A stretch of 64,000 nt of DNA, from positions 26,042,001 through 26,106,000 of the forward strand of contig OU612065.1 of the NCBI GenBank assembly GCA_914767715.1, written 5' to 3'. Shown one piece after another: positions 1 through 13,772 of this stretch (positions within the stretch are counted from its first letter, which is position 1; the number at the start of each line of letters is the position of its first letter). The DNA comes from Membranipora membranacea (Eukaryota > Bryozoa > Gymnolaemata > Cheilostomatida > Membraniporidae). Below the pieces are notes generated by a model that was not told the DNA's origin, did no database searches, and saw nothing but the letters and a program-made list of their open reading frames with translations. Both the position numbers and the translations under genes were made by a program.

Positions 1-1
1 T

Positions 2-3000
2 TTACTAGATAGCACTTATCTTGATCATAACATACTTAAGAAAACCTCGATAAAAATGTTAAAAAATAAGGATACTAATAAAAATAATGATAAAAGTAAT
101 AATAATAGAAATGATAATGATAATGAACCTAACTTAAGTAAGACCGAAGAAATAACCACTTCTATTTTATTGAAGGTTGTAGAGGAGTTAGTGGACAACC
201 AGAATCAGCAGCAGCAAAGGAATCCTCCACAGATGCAGATCACAGTGGACTCAACAGAAACACATCAAAAGTCACCTTCACCTCCCCCTGTTATTGATGA
301 GCCTATAGAACCTGTCAGGAATGTACCTGTGAGGAAGGCCCCCAAACCAGAGCCAGAACCTGTGCGGGAACCTCAGCCAGAACCACAGCGAATCAGAGAC
401 AAGGAAATTATCATCATAGAGAGGGAAGGCGGTACCGTCACCAAGAATGTCACAATCAATATTGATACTGCGCTTGAAGAAGGTTAGTATAATAGCTCTG
501 ACCAAAGAATGTATCAAAATCTCCAGTTTTGCATGGAGTAGGTTGCAGGGCTAAAATATCAAATATTCAATACTCATAGAAAATTTGGTGGCCAAAAAGT
601 TTCACGTTATAGAACGACATCAATTTGATAAAATAATTTTTAATCGGCTTATCAATTTTCTTCTGATAACAGCATATATGGCAAAGAAATTGGTCTGTCA
701 TTAAGGCCTCAAAAAACTCTAACTGTTGCTGATTACTTTTTGTGTGGCATATGACATCATTGTGAAATTTCTGGAGTTACCCCGTCAACATCAATGAGGG
801 GGCAACTACAAATACTTAAATTGATATTCTATTTGAATGTCCACTTTTCTCAAGACCAGACTTTTCTTCAGATGATCAACTATGATATTTATTTGTAGGT
901 TATGTGGACTTAGCCAAGAGAGAGTTCACTCATCCTGCCACTGGAGAGGTAATGTCATTGGTCGAGGCCATCAGACGAGGTTATATACTGGGCAGTAATG
1001 ATGAGATTAGAGACGCCATTACTAAACATTACGAAAAGTTGAAACTGGCAAGCATCAAAAAGGCAGTGATGGAATACAGCACCACCAAGGTAAAGAGCCT
1101 AAAATCATTCATCAATTTTGAACATAACAAATGATAGAAGAATTTAGTGTTGCAGAACGTGATGTCTCATTCAATTATTTTAGAGTGTAAACTGAGGTTA
1201 ATCAGGTGTGTGTAATTCAATACCATTTATATCACGGTTGCAGGCCCTTATTTACTATGTTTCCATATGGGCTAATCGCTACATGGGAATAGCGTTAAGG
1301 TAAAGGATGAATGGATAGCAACAAAGATTTCAATGCAGGAGGCCCAGCTCAAATCACGGCTGCAGCAGCTCATTTTTGAAGTTTTATAATCATGAAAATA
1401 TATTTTCAGGAATTTTCATCGTTCATGGAGAAGGAGCAGCAGGGGATGCCGCTAGCCGAAGCCATCGCTGAGAAACACTTTGACCCACGATCTGGTAAGT
1501 TTGTGGAGCCCAAGTCTGGTCTGACATACACTCTGAGGGAGGCAGTCGATCACGGTATGATAGACGGGGATAGCGCTCAGTTCACCAATCCTGGAAATAA
1601 GAAGACTACCACGATCAAGGATGCTCTGGATAAAAAGATGCTAGATAGCTACGGCAAATGGACAAGCCCACTAACAGGTACAAAGATTTACGATACTTTG
1701 CATATTCAAAAGCACCTGTCGTCTTTGGACTAATGCCTCACTCTTACTGAGGATGCACTTTCAGCATGTTGTCAATCTGGCTTTTCAAACATGATAATTA
1801 TATTGGCTTGTATTTTTATGTAGTCAGAAGATAATTTCACATTATATGTCAAACCTCATTTCTTACACGCTTTACCAAATCTTGGAACTTTTGAGCATAC
1901 GCACCAGGCTTGCTTTATAACCTGCGGTTGTTGATTCCTAGGTCCATGTAGTGTGTTGTATTATTTCACAGACACATTTTATGGTAAGCTTGAAACATGA
2001 ATAAAAACACGATATCTATGTCTGGTATAACGATATTGTTGACTGTTAACTCACGCACTTAACCATTTCAATGTCGCACCAACCATCATGATGCAATATA
2101 TATCTCAAAATGAATTTTTCAACTTAATAGTTTTAGCGATTTGACATACATTTTCTGTATTCTGTTTCCACTTTATGTAGTTTTTATCTGTGAGTGGAAC
2201 ATAGAATTTCCCTGCTATGTTTTTGTGCATGTTAAATCTTGACAAATGAAATAAATGCTTGATTACACCTGATTTACCCTATTTTTCTTTTAAAAAAATT
2301 AAAAAACTCATTCCAACACTGAAGTAAAATGATTTTCGTTTGTAATTTTCAGGTCAGAAATCACCATTCTCCGACGCTATAAAGAAAGGCCATGTGCAGA
2401 TGATTTCCAGCGAGCAGACAATTAACAAAATAACAACCATCACTGAAGTAAAGAAAGTGAGAGTAGATTTTGTTGTACATCCTATTACAATGGAGAAAGT
2501 GGATTACAATCAAGCTGTCATGGAGGGTACGTGCAAATACTATACATTTGTTTTGTTGCCATGTTTAGCTGATGACTGGATGTAATATTGTAGTTTTAGC
2601 CCGCACTGGGGCAAAATGTATCATTGAATGAGAAAAATACTTTGATTATTTTTTGTGTGCTATGGTACCAACTTGCGGAATCCTATCAAGTCTTCTAACT
2701 AATCTATAGTCACTTGAACCACAGAGCGCACCTATTACAGATGTATACTCAGCATTTAACTGATATAAACTCTAGGCATGATAGATTACCTTGAAGCAAA
2801 GTTTCCCTAAATGCTTGCTTAAAACATAGAGATAACTCTATGGCTTAAACAGGCTTGAGGAATCTTTTTTGTGCATCATAAACACAAGTAAATGCTTATT
2901 TATTTAATTGAAGCCAGCATAGTGCTGTCTGAATAGTTTCATCTTTATTGTTGTAAACTTCACTAATTAGCAGAATTGTAGATGCTCTTTTTGAGTTAAA

Positions 3001-6000
3001 CAATCTTATGTAATCACGTAATATATGAAGGAATGATGAAAGTTGTTAACCTTCTAGCCTAAAGAGCAGACCTCTGCAACTATTTTTACACAGCATATCC
3101 TGTTAATATTACAACTGAGTTTATTATTTGACTGTTTAAGCGCTCAGACTGTGCCGGGATAGCTGGTAATACATTTCATTATCAACCACTTTGAGAATGG
3201 GAAAGTGGTTGATATTCGAATGCTATAACCAGCTATCCCGACACAGCTATTCAACAGTTTAAGCAGAGAAAATTTTACCGAAAGATTATCTTATATAATA
3301 TACTACATTGATTCACAGAAATAATATCAACAGTTAACTATTCAACTGTTTTAGCGGAGGATCTTAGTGCTGAAAGTTTATATTAAATCATAATCTCATC
3401 ACCTCCATTCACAGGAATAATATCTACAGTTGATGGGATCTACCGTAACCCAGCGACAGGCGATACCCTCTCTCTGGATGAGGCAGTTAAACATGGTCTG
3501 ATATCAGGTGAGATACTCGATACCAAGAGAAAATCTGAGGAGAAAATACTCGACTCTACTAACATAGTAGCCAGGAGTATGGATGAACCAGATACTACTG
3601 ATGGAAAGCAGTCACACGAATCTAGTCTACACGTAAGTAGGAGTGAAGGGACAGTTTGGTCTCCGGTATTTTCAATGTCTATACATTTTATATTTTTGAA
3701 TTTCATGTCGGGAAGTTGATCTCAATGCTCTTCGAGCCAGGATGAGTGAAGGATAAGCGCCCAGACAAGAAGTTTTGTGGAATGAGTGGTATTTCTTGTT
3801 TGTTGTGAAACAAATTTTCTTCCCTTGAACTTCATATTGAGAGATTATGGTCAATGCTTTGAGACTGCCCAGATTACAAATCTTTGGAGTGGGTGGTACA
3901 CTCCTTCGATGACAGGAGCTCACTACTCAAATCATATATCGAATCTGTGCACTATGATACCTTTACATGATAATTTGTTGATTTTACTTCCACAGATAAT
4001 TCGCTCCCCCATGAAGAGCTATGTGATTGATACAGTGGTGGACCCACGTACACAGAAGTTTATATCTGCTGGTGAAGCCATCAAAATGGGTATCATAGAT
4101 CCATCTACAGCCACCTACCATAACATAGTAACAGGAGAGAGTATTACATTCGAGGAAGCTATCAGGGTATGTACTGAGCTTGCAACTCTTAATCTAACAC
4201 CCCATTTTTGTGAGTGCTCACTTTGAGGACGGGAACACATTGATAGTTGTATTTTATAAGACAAAAATTATTTGACCAAACAAATCTTTAATGTAGGAGA
4301 GGTAAAGCAAAACTATATACAAGCTCCAATTTGATTGTTTGCAGAATTGAAAGTAGTTTAACATTTCCTCCAACCTCCGTTCTAGATAGTTATCCTTATA
4401 CAATGATTTCCGTATTGTTAGCTTTATGGCGACATCAAGATATTTTTCTTCCATGCTGTTTTTCCCCAATGCTTGGATTACTTAGAGGAACATGTCTCTG
4501 TTCATTATATTGATGCTTTAACTTCTACTTGATATTGTAGCGTCAGCTTCTGAGATGTATGGAGACCACAGATTTACCAGAGAGTGAGAAGTTTAACATA
4601 CTCGGAGTTATCTGCCCCCGTACTGGGCAGGAGATTTCTATGTCTCAGGCTCTCGATGACGGTGTGCTCGACTTCAAACGTGGTAGGTGCAATCGACAAA
4701 GATTCTACTTAAACTTTGATTAAATCTTAAATAAAATTGTCTTTTTTTGATGTGGTCTGCTAAAGATATTTGACTATCAGAGGATTCCATTGCTCTGTAT
4801 ATTTACCTAGATTCACAGTTACAGTAAAGTATCTTATTTAGCATACGGCTGAAGGGTAAAGATTTTGACACACAAATGTGATTTGACACCTGCTACAGTT
4901 TAATGATTGCCCCAAAGGTGTGCTCAGATCCACCTGCACATTGAGAGTTACAAGGTGGTGTACAAAGCGGAAATAACCTAGAGACATAATTATGGCTCCG
5001 TCATCAGACAAAATATTTCAATATTATAATCAACTTAGATATACACTTTTTAATTTGGCAGACAATATCATCCTTGACGGATGTTTTCCATAATATGCCA
5101 AAGAAATTACCGCAAAAGTGGGGAGAAAAACTTGATTTGGACCAAATGAGAAATATCAATTGTTGTAATTGTTAACACCATACACACATATTTGCCAGGT
5201 GTGTATATGAACACTGTGACAGGACGTTCTGTCTCGTTCGCTGACGCCATAGAGAAGAATCTGATACGATGTGAGGGTACGCTGCCAGAGGGCATGACCT
5301 CTGTAACCAGAAACGAACTGGAGGAGGACGTCACTAACGCTGTCTATACAGAACAGAAATCATTCACCATCACAGGAGCTAAAGATACAACCACAGGTAA
5401 GTACAGTTTAAGCTGGTTAATTCAGAGCTCCTGTTAATTCAGACAAGGAAAGTTGGTTCCTTCAGCCAGTTCTCAATGCCAGCGTCCCTAAGTTCAGACT
5501 CTGCTTAGTTAGGACAAATTTTTGTGCTCTCCAGAGGTGAAATGCACTGTAATAACATCAGTCACATGGTCACATGGTCAACGTGAGATGTGTAAGATGG
5601 TCCAATGGCTAATATGACTGTTGAAGTGTATTTGTTATAGTAGTAATTGTTGGTTCGTTATATATAATTGTGTATGTATATTGTAAATAACATAGTTTAT
5701 ACATCATCGAGTAACCTTGCCTGTTGATGCACTGGACTCAAACTTCGAAAGGAAGATGATCTGGTGATAACTTAAAGACCTGATTTGTCTCTAATATGTC
5801 AATATGTAGGTCAACATAATGATACCTAAATATTTGTCAATACTGATCCCGATATGGCCGTGAATATGGCCAGAACAAAAAACAGAAATTCGCTGCTTTC
5901 CTTTATCAAATTGAAAGTAACCAACTTGCTTCCTTTTTTAAAAACTTTATTGGCAGAATAACTTGAAAACTTTAATTTTTCCCAGGTGAGAATGTATCTA

Positions 6001-9000
6001 TAAAGGAGGCTATCAGGAGAGGAATACTAGATGCTGACCTGAGTACCTACAGATGTCTGAAGACTCGTAAATCTTACACAATACAAGAGGCTATCGATGA
6101 GGGACTGCTAGTGGCTACTATCGATGATCCAAACGCTCCAAAAACTGAGAAATCAGGTATGAAAAGTATAATTGATGCACCTTTTAAGTCGCTGCTGCTT
6201 AGGTCTGGGTTACAGCAGCACGAAGCTATTTGCTTTCCATTCTGCTTAAAAAACTCAGCAAGATTTGTTTGCCGCTTGCACAAAACTTGGTTTTATCCGC
6301 TGATACAACTATTCCTTTTGCCAGCGCCAAAATATGTATTTTACAAAACCCATCTTATATTGCGCCCAATATTTTACATACTTGAATACGAGAGTGTGAA
6401 GCAATGTATTATAGATTCAATGATAACTACGAGCTTCTTGAATATCCCCGAGGAATGAATGAAAGCTGATCATATTAGCTGCCAATTTGTAAACCTTATA
6501 CTTTTACTAATCTGTAGAAACAGTATATTACTACTTCAGTAAGGATAATTTCACAACGTCCTAACACATGTTATGAATAACTCAATTCACCTTGTAAAAA
6601 TCGCCTAACCAAATATTTACACTGTAAAACACTTCATATAAAAACTAAAGCCTCAGTTACTTTGGGGAGAGGTTTCACTTCATAATCTTCATGTTTGCAT
6701 GCTCGAGTTGGTACTGGCTGAAAATTCAACTAAAAAGCTGAATAATTTACAAAATCTTCTGAACTTCTTTTGCTTATTGATCTGAGCTTAATAAAACTTC
6801 ACCACTCCAAAACAAAAACAAAGCAATTGGAGAATCACCAACGCAGAGAAACCATCATGACATTTTTCTATCGCTATGATAAGAAGAAAGAGAGCACATC
6901 GGTATATGATGACGGTTTCTTTTCTTGTACAGACACATCTATGACTGTGAACACGACTAAGACATTCGATATTGAGGCTGTCATCGATCCTAAAACTAAA
7001 GAAGAGATACCCGCTAAGGAGGCTGTGCAGAGAGGAATCATCGATGAAGCTACAGGTAAGAATAACGAGTTTGGTGCTTTTCTATATTATAAATTCAATA
7101 AAAAACTTAAGTATACATGAGTGAACTTGAGTAAACTTGAGTGAACTTGAGTTAATTTGAGTAAGCTCGAGTAAACTTAGGAAAACTTGAGTAAACTTGC
7201 GTAAACTAAATTTCAAAATGCTACACGTTTTTAAATATTTTAATTCCTATGGGTTTGAGAGCTGACACAAAATGTGTTTACTGGTATAACATAAGTAATG
7301 GATAGTGTTTGCTCCAAGCTTAACTGTGAATGCAGTTATGAGCTCAGCAACAAAACGCAAAATTGGGCTTTATTCCAATGTGTTAATATTGATTGCATAT
7401 TTACTAATATGAAAGCATCTTTTCAGATGGAACATTGAGATACACTCAACCTCATATAGTTGTGACAGGTTATATATAATATATATTTACATGTCAATGT
7501 GTTGTCCTCTTTAGTTTAAACTTTCATGTAACTTTTGTGGTAAATGTGTCCATGTAAAGCTGCATTTACAATGCAGATTTTATCGTCAGATTATTTGGTC
7601 AGATTTTTTATTTATATAAGTCATCATCAAAACCAACCAAAAACTGTGATTGGTGATATTGTCCCAAAACAAAGAATTTTGGTTGCCCCCAATGATAGCT
7701 TACATAAAAGAAAAATCAAATGGAAAAATCTGCAGTTTAATGCAGCTTTAGTTTTTCTAACATACAATATACACTTTGTGATTCACTGTTGTGATTCCAT
7801 TGATTTTGCAGTGCTTTGCCTTTCCGATTAATCTTTGTCACTGAAAATTGCTCATGTTGATTCTTTCACAACTTTTAAAGTTTAATCTGTGAGTCTAGAC
7901 AGACCCATTATGTACCAGTATATACCTGCTTTGACCAGCCATTGTATGATATATTTTGTTGCAGGAGTTTTGGCTGAAAAACTATCATAATTGTGCTTTT
8001 GTCTAGAATACCTTTCAAAACACCATTTAGATTGTGTCAGTTCTTAAAATGGAGCTTAGTATGAATAGCATGATAAATTTGATAAAATATAAGAAAAGAT
8101 ATGATAAGATAGAGGGGTTACATTTTTTGCAAAAGATAACACGAAATGGCTCTGCCAATGAATTTTCAACTATTCATAGACACAAATACTGTTGCTTGTC
8201 GAATAGCAATCTCATCGGGTTTTCTGTTTTCAGGCGATTATGTCAACGTAGACACTATGGAGAGTTGGAGCATGGATCATGCTATAAAGGAAGGTTTGGT
8301 TAAAGCTAAACCCATCCCTGCTAATGATACCGTGTCATTCTCAATCTCTGCTGTGGTTGACCCTAAGACAGGTGAGTGGTGTGACTAAATATAACCTGTT
8401 ATCTCTTTTTTTTTCCATTTCGGCCATGTTGTTGCCACTGATATATAGCGAATTGCTATTGTAGTAGCCTTTTGGTGAGTCAATAGAGAAAGATATTGAA
8501 TAATTTGCGAACACCAATTGCAAACATTGATATAAGCATTTCGTTCTGTAACGATATTCTTTACATGCAAGTGTGTCAGGTCCTGAGTTCGAATCCCCTT
8601 GTAGTCTACTGACTACTGGGATCTGTTGATCATGTGTGCTCCGACCTGCCTGCAAAGTGAGAGCAACTTGGTGCCGAACATGACTGTTGAACCCCTAAGG
8701 CAACTTTATTTCTCAGTCTTCGAACAGAAACAGACCTTGTGATTTTAATCAACATTTGATTGTAGGCGAGCAAATGACAGTCAGCGATGCCCTGCGACAT
8801 GGATTCTTAGACCGAGGACGCAAACATTTCTGTAATGCACACACAGGCGAAACCTGCAATCTTGATGAAGCTCTGCGCAATGGATGGATAGTCATCAAAT
8901 CTAACTATGACCGCTCTAAAGGCAAATCTGGTCTATCTTTCAGAGGTGAGCATTCATTAGATCAGTTTCAAATCCTAAATAGTAACATGAATAGCTAGTA

Positions 9001-12000
9001 TTAAAACTCTCCAGGATTTAGTTTCCTTGTCAATGCAATTGTTTGCTATTCTATTCTAAAGTTGTATGTTATTGACACAATATTACCATGCACTGCTCAA
9101 TCTTCGATGACTGAATTTAAATGAGTGAATATTTTGTTTTTTATTGAACTTGTCTTGCAGCCTAGTTTCCTTTTTTGGTTACAGATCACGCCTCACGACC
9201 CGCCCCAAGTACCATGGGCCCGTCAGGATTCCAGACTTTTACCATCCTCTCAGTGCTGGACGCTAAGACCGGTGAGGACCTCCCAGTAGTGGAGGCTGTG
9301 AGGAGGGGTATATTAGATGAATCCAAGCGTAACTACAAGGACACTTTAACAGGGGAGACAATGATTCTAGACACCGCTGTCAAGAGAAGTAAGTGAACTT
9401 CTTACAGAGTTTTTGACACCTTGATTTCCACCTTTAAAGTTAACGAGGTCAAGTTTTCACTCTTAAACTTCTTGCCTTGCCCTTGCTGCCATCAGCAACA
9501 AACTGTATTTATTTCAAACATCTTATTTGAAATTTGTTGGGGGTCAACCAGAAAATGGCGTATTAGTCAACCCCCCCCCCCTTCTCTCCTTAAGGGACAC
9601 CTTTAATTGTCATTTTAATCATTGAGGTAAGGAAAAATTTGATCTAAAAAAAACATTCACCAGTTTGCTTCGTTAATAACTTCACCATGATGAGCAATGA
9701 ATAGTCTTGTGTTTATAACATCTAGTTGAGTTCCTGTTGTCTTATGATATAGATTTCATCAAGCTCGGCCCCTCCTCTGTTGGAGTTACTAAGACTTCAT
9801 TCTCTGAGGCTTTGAGAAGAGGGTACATAAATACTCAGACAGGAAAGTATGCCTGTCCCAGTACAGGACAGATAATGAGCGTAGATGAAGCCGTCAGAAG
9901 GGGGTTACTTGTTGATGAGACGGGACATCGATTGGGTGGAGAAGATATGACCATCAAACCTACTCAGGTCAACAGCAACAGGCAATCCAGATCATTCGAG
10001 AATGCACTCAAGCATGGTATGATTGATTCTAGGTAAGTCAATTTTTCTTCTCAAAATTGTTAATCACAGTTGTTATGATTAGAGAGTAGAAGCTAAGCTA
10101 AAAATTATTGTGCGAAGCTCAGGCAAGAGATACCCAAGGTGATGAACTAATTGTCATATCTTTATTAACAACTTGCTGAATATAATACATTAAAATTTAA
10201 ATTATGAAACATTATAATTTTGCCGCCCTTTGTTTCTCTGACAGGTCTGGAAAGTTTCTCAATCCTGACTCAGGAGAGGCTATGACTTTAGGACGAGCCG
10301 TACATCAGGGACACCTGGGTCCTAATACTCAGTGGAAGGCATACAGCTATAAATCAAGTCAGCAGCAGCAGCAAGCTCCGCCTCCACCACAACACCAAGC
10401 CCCGCCTCCACCACAACACCAAGCCCCGCCCACTCATCACCAGATGGCTCCACCCTCTCCAGGCAGTGTGCATAGCTCTGTCAGCTACAGGGTATGATGT
10501 TATCAGTACTTCTTAGTGCTCCCATGTTATTTGATTTCTAAAAATGTTGGTAACCTTCCACAACCTTTTGATGGGCACACAACAAAATGAGTATTATTAT
10601 ATAGAGTGTATGGATTGCAATCCATGATTGTCTTTACAATGATCTGGTTATTAATATTATTTTACATTATGACTTTAAGATTTAACATATATCGCTATTT
10701 TAAATCTTAAAGTCATAATGTAAAATAATATTAATAACCAGATCATTGTAAAGACAATCATGGATTGCAATCCATACACTCTATAATACTCATTTTTGTT
10801 GTGTGCCTTCCAAAACCTCATAAATTTTTTTTTAAGCTCCGTCTGGGAATGTGTGTGGTAGCGCAGCTGGACGTTCTGAAGTATAAATATCCCTTGTGTT
10901 TTATCCATGTGAACCAAAATGTTCTAAGCTCAACAGCATGCCTGCAAATATAGGCACTTTATTTTTCCTTCTTTTCTGCGTTCTTTAAGCAATAAAGATT
11001 TAACTAACTAACTAACTCCACAACCTTTATTTCTGGAAATGATGATTACCTGTTAGGCTAATCCAAAAACGAACTTTCTCTAAAGCTATTCGTACTTATT
11101 TTGTAGAATGTTGATCCGATATACTCTACCATACACAAATCTCAGACAATGAGTAGTGGTGCGTCTCCACGTGACATGGGACCGATGAACATACATGCTG
11201 CCAAGGACAGAGGTCTGCTGAATACTCGTACTGGAGAGGTAGCTATACCACAGTATGGCGGCACCAGTATGCTTATTGATGATGCGTTATTACAAGGTTA
11301 GTAAACTCAGTTTTTGTTGTTCCCCTTAATTGCTGTACTATGAAACCGAGACACTATGTTAGCTTGATGTGAGCAAACAGCACAGACCTTCTTACTAATT
11401 GATGTGAGTAATTGAATTATGGGGAAAGAGTTGAAACCACCAAGAAAGGTTTGAAATTTGAATCGTCTGAAAACACACAAAAAAAGACAATCTAATTTTT
11501 GATGTGATGATAGTGGATCAATTAATGCCGGTGTTCAATCACTTAGCGATAAAGCTTTTGAAAATCATAAGGACATATGACTACGATGAGGGATGGTGTT
11601 GCAGTTCACTCTTTCAAATTTACCTTGACTTTTCACAGGATTTATAGTGACCTCTCTGCCGATGAATGTGATTCTCTCTAGGCCTGCCTCGCCTCACTCA
11701 TACTCAGTCTCACAGGCATTTCAGCAAGGAATGATCTTCCCAGCAAACCTCACTGTCAGAAAACATTCTGGTCAGTTTATATCTTTCGAGGATGCACTTG
11801 ATTCTGGTCTCCTTTACCCAAGAGCTAGCAGTACAATGAGGCGTGAGGGATCTATGGCTAGAGAGGGGTCTGTTGCCAGAGAGCCAGTGAACAACACAAT
11901 GCGGGCCGCGTCTCTCCCACCCGGCAGTGGTCAGAACCAGAACTATAGCTATAGCAGTTACAGGAAACAAGCATCATCGCGCCGCGGAGCCCCACCAATG

Positions 12001-13335
12001 GCACATCAAGCTGATAGGAGCGCTACTATGAATGGACACATGAGCAATGGAACAATGAATGGTAGTACTCGCATGATGCCAGATGTAATGACAAATAACT
12101 TCCGGCACCAATCAACAGGTACAATGCCTCACAGCCGAACTGCTGCTGCCGGAAATGGCCATCAGCAGCAGCAAAGAATGTGGGAGAAATCCTCACATCA
12201 TCAATCAACAACTAACAACCAACACGGTGGCGAGCAGAGTCCAGGATTTTACCCTGATTATCCCGCTCAGTCCAACTCTCCACTGCTTAATGGCAACGCT
12301 CACTTTGTCAATGGTAAACTGTTCGCTAGTCGACCTGGCTATAAAATCGAGGGTAATGGGAATGTCGTTAACATGAGCAATGGTGAAACACTTACACTGG
12401 GTCAGGCACAGAAAATGCACATAGTTCAACAGATTCCTGATGATGAGTATGATGCGGGTACGCTACCCCCAAACTTCTCTATGTTTAACAGGGTAAGTGT
12501 GAGGCTCTCAGGCTAACATCTGTTTGTTATTCTAAATGTGAAGTAATAATGTTTTGGAGTCGGGCTAAATTCAGTAGAATTCATAACCTCTACCTTGTTG
12601 ATAGAATGCGGCCTTTACATGACATAGCATGATATGATTGAAGAGAAACTGAAATATGTATCAAACAAACTTCTATCTAGTACCCGACTCGATAAATTGA
12701 GATCGGGTTGTTAGCTAGACTAGACTCTTTCGACAAACTATAGTTATGTTTCCTCTTTCCTTCGTTTTTACTTTGCCTGCTAGCCTGACAAATTTATTTT
12801 ATACCATCAGAAATCCCAAAACTCTACCCAGCAACCCTTCCCACCAAAATCACAACGTGGTAGTGCCAAGCGCCATAGTAAAACCAGAAAGGTACAAAAA
12901 ATGTGTGAGGAGCTCATAGCTTGAGTGCCAGCTCCAAATAATTGTACTGTTAGCATAGATCCATGTCACCAGTGCTATAGCAGCGCTCCGTACATCACAT
13001 TTGTGCTGACGCTGTGATATTCTGATGATACATGTTGGTTGCAATGTTGCTGCTAGTTGTATTCATGTCAGGCTATGCTGTGTGTTGTTTAGGATCCAGT
13101 GCCTTACGCAGCTACTAGCGCCACAGCTTCACATGAGCTACCAGTTGTTGACACAACAGAACATAACGCTACTGCAATCACATCATTTCAAGCACCCGGA
13201 ACGCTAATGCCACCCATCGTGCCACCCAAGCCTCCCAGAGTGTCATTCAATGACACTGCCAATGGTGGTGCCCCTGTGCAATCTCAGTTCTACTCAAGCA
13301 GTTCTGAGAAATATTATTCGGAAATCAAGCGCTGA
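2..13335 (+). CDS. Plakin-repeat cytolinker, C-terminal part (5' incomplete)
   Basis: Plakin (plectin) repeats pack into domains that anchor cytoskeletal filaments or junctions. Exons read: 2-482 (open to the window edge), 899-1089, 1410-1677, 2353-2526, 3415-3632, 3996-4166, 4541-4682, 5199-5396, 5986-6156, 6933-7055, 8234-8371, 8766-8945, 9185-9388, 9753-10032, 10245-10491, 11107-11296, 11639-12492, 12811-12891, 13093-13335. They join in frame into 1,517 codons plus stop. At least 25 motifs of the pattern 'EAhxxGhID...TGxxhsh' are visible, for example EAIRRGYI, REAVDHGMID, DALDSGLLYP, with linkers such as VVDPRTQKF. The first exon is Asn/Asp/Lys- then Pro/Glu-rich. After the repeats comes a Ser/Arg/Gly/Asn-rich tail (MRREGSMAREGS, SSRRGAP) and a final class II SH3-type motif PPKPPR. 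No CH, spectrin, EF-hand or GAS2 domain is present, so the end resembles plectin or VAB-10A rather than a microtubule-type spectraplakin. N-terminal domains must lie to the left. Family assignment is firm; the orthologue is not. Confidence 0.9.
3130..3270. mobile_element. Foldback MITE, family B, copy 1
   Basis: Inverted repeats of about 55 bp face each other around a short spacer. Arms carry CGGGATAGCTGGT near the ends and CAACCACTTT near the centre. It lies in intron 4 of the plakin gene. Copies 2 and 3 are at 38878 and 40605. Confidence 0.8.
7105..7206 (+). repeat. Minisatellite, 10-11 bp unit
   Basis: About nine imperfect copies of a unit like AACTTGAGTAA in plakin intron 10 (7056-8233). 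The rest of that intron shows no exon-like sequence. Confidence 0.8.
8570..8690 (+). mobile_element. Possible SINE remnant (B box only)
   Basis: A B-box-like sequence, GAGTTCGAATCCCC, lies in intron 11 of the plakin gene without a recognisable A box at the right distance. It may be a truncated tRNA-derived SINE; chance is not excluded. Confidence 0.3.
10372..10440 (+). repeat. In-frame 24-bp coding repeat (QAPPPPQH units)
   Basis: Exon 15 of the plakin gene contains two full copies and one partial copy of a 24-bp unit encoding QAPPPPQH, directly after a run of CAG codons (Gln). The copies are almost identical at the DNA level, so the expansion is recent and may vary in length between alleles. 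It sits between plakin repeats and adds a flexible Pro/Gln/His linker. Confidence 0.85.
10574..10807. mobile_element. Long near-perfect foldback element
   Basis: About 105-bp arms beginning GGCACACAACAAAA, almost identical inverted copies, separated by a loop of roughly 20 bp near 10690. It lies in intron 15 of the plakin gene. It is unrelated in sequence to families A, B, D and E. The arms have hardly diverged, suggesting a recent insertion. Confidence 0.8.
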
Positions 13336-13686
13336 AACACTTCACTGCCTACCTAACTACGCCTATAATCTTTCGGTAATTGTACATTAATCTCAAATAT
13401 GATGTCTTCAAACAGAAAATATGATATTTCTGGTAGCTACATTGTAACCAAGATGGTAGATCCTCTCTTCTCTAACTTAAGTATCCTGAAGTGTAGCTCA
13501 GCAACTTTAATTGCGTTACTACAGTTGTGAATCGTCGGATTTCAATACTTCATGCTCATGCTCCAAATATGTTAGATATTGTGTGTTACTTACTTTGGCT
13601 GAAATGCATGGGTGTGTGTCAATGTTATAAAATTATCCCATTCAATAATCTGTTTTCTTTGAATCCCTTACTTCAAAATAATATAT

Positions 13687-13772
13687 AATAAATGATATGA
13701 CAGGGTTATTGCTTGGACATAAAAAAAGTAACACAACTCCAACCAACTGAAATTTGGAATAATATAAATAAA
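13687..13772 (+). terminator. Poly(A) signals of the plakin gene
   Basis: AATAAA occurs at 13687-13692 and again at 13767-13772, the first such signals noticed after the stop codon at 13335. This gives a 3' UTR of roughly 370-460 nt. No transcript evidence is available here. Confidence 0.5.
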
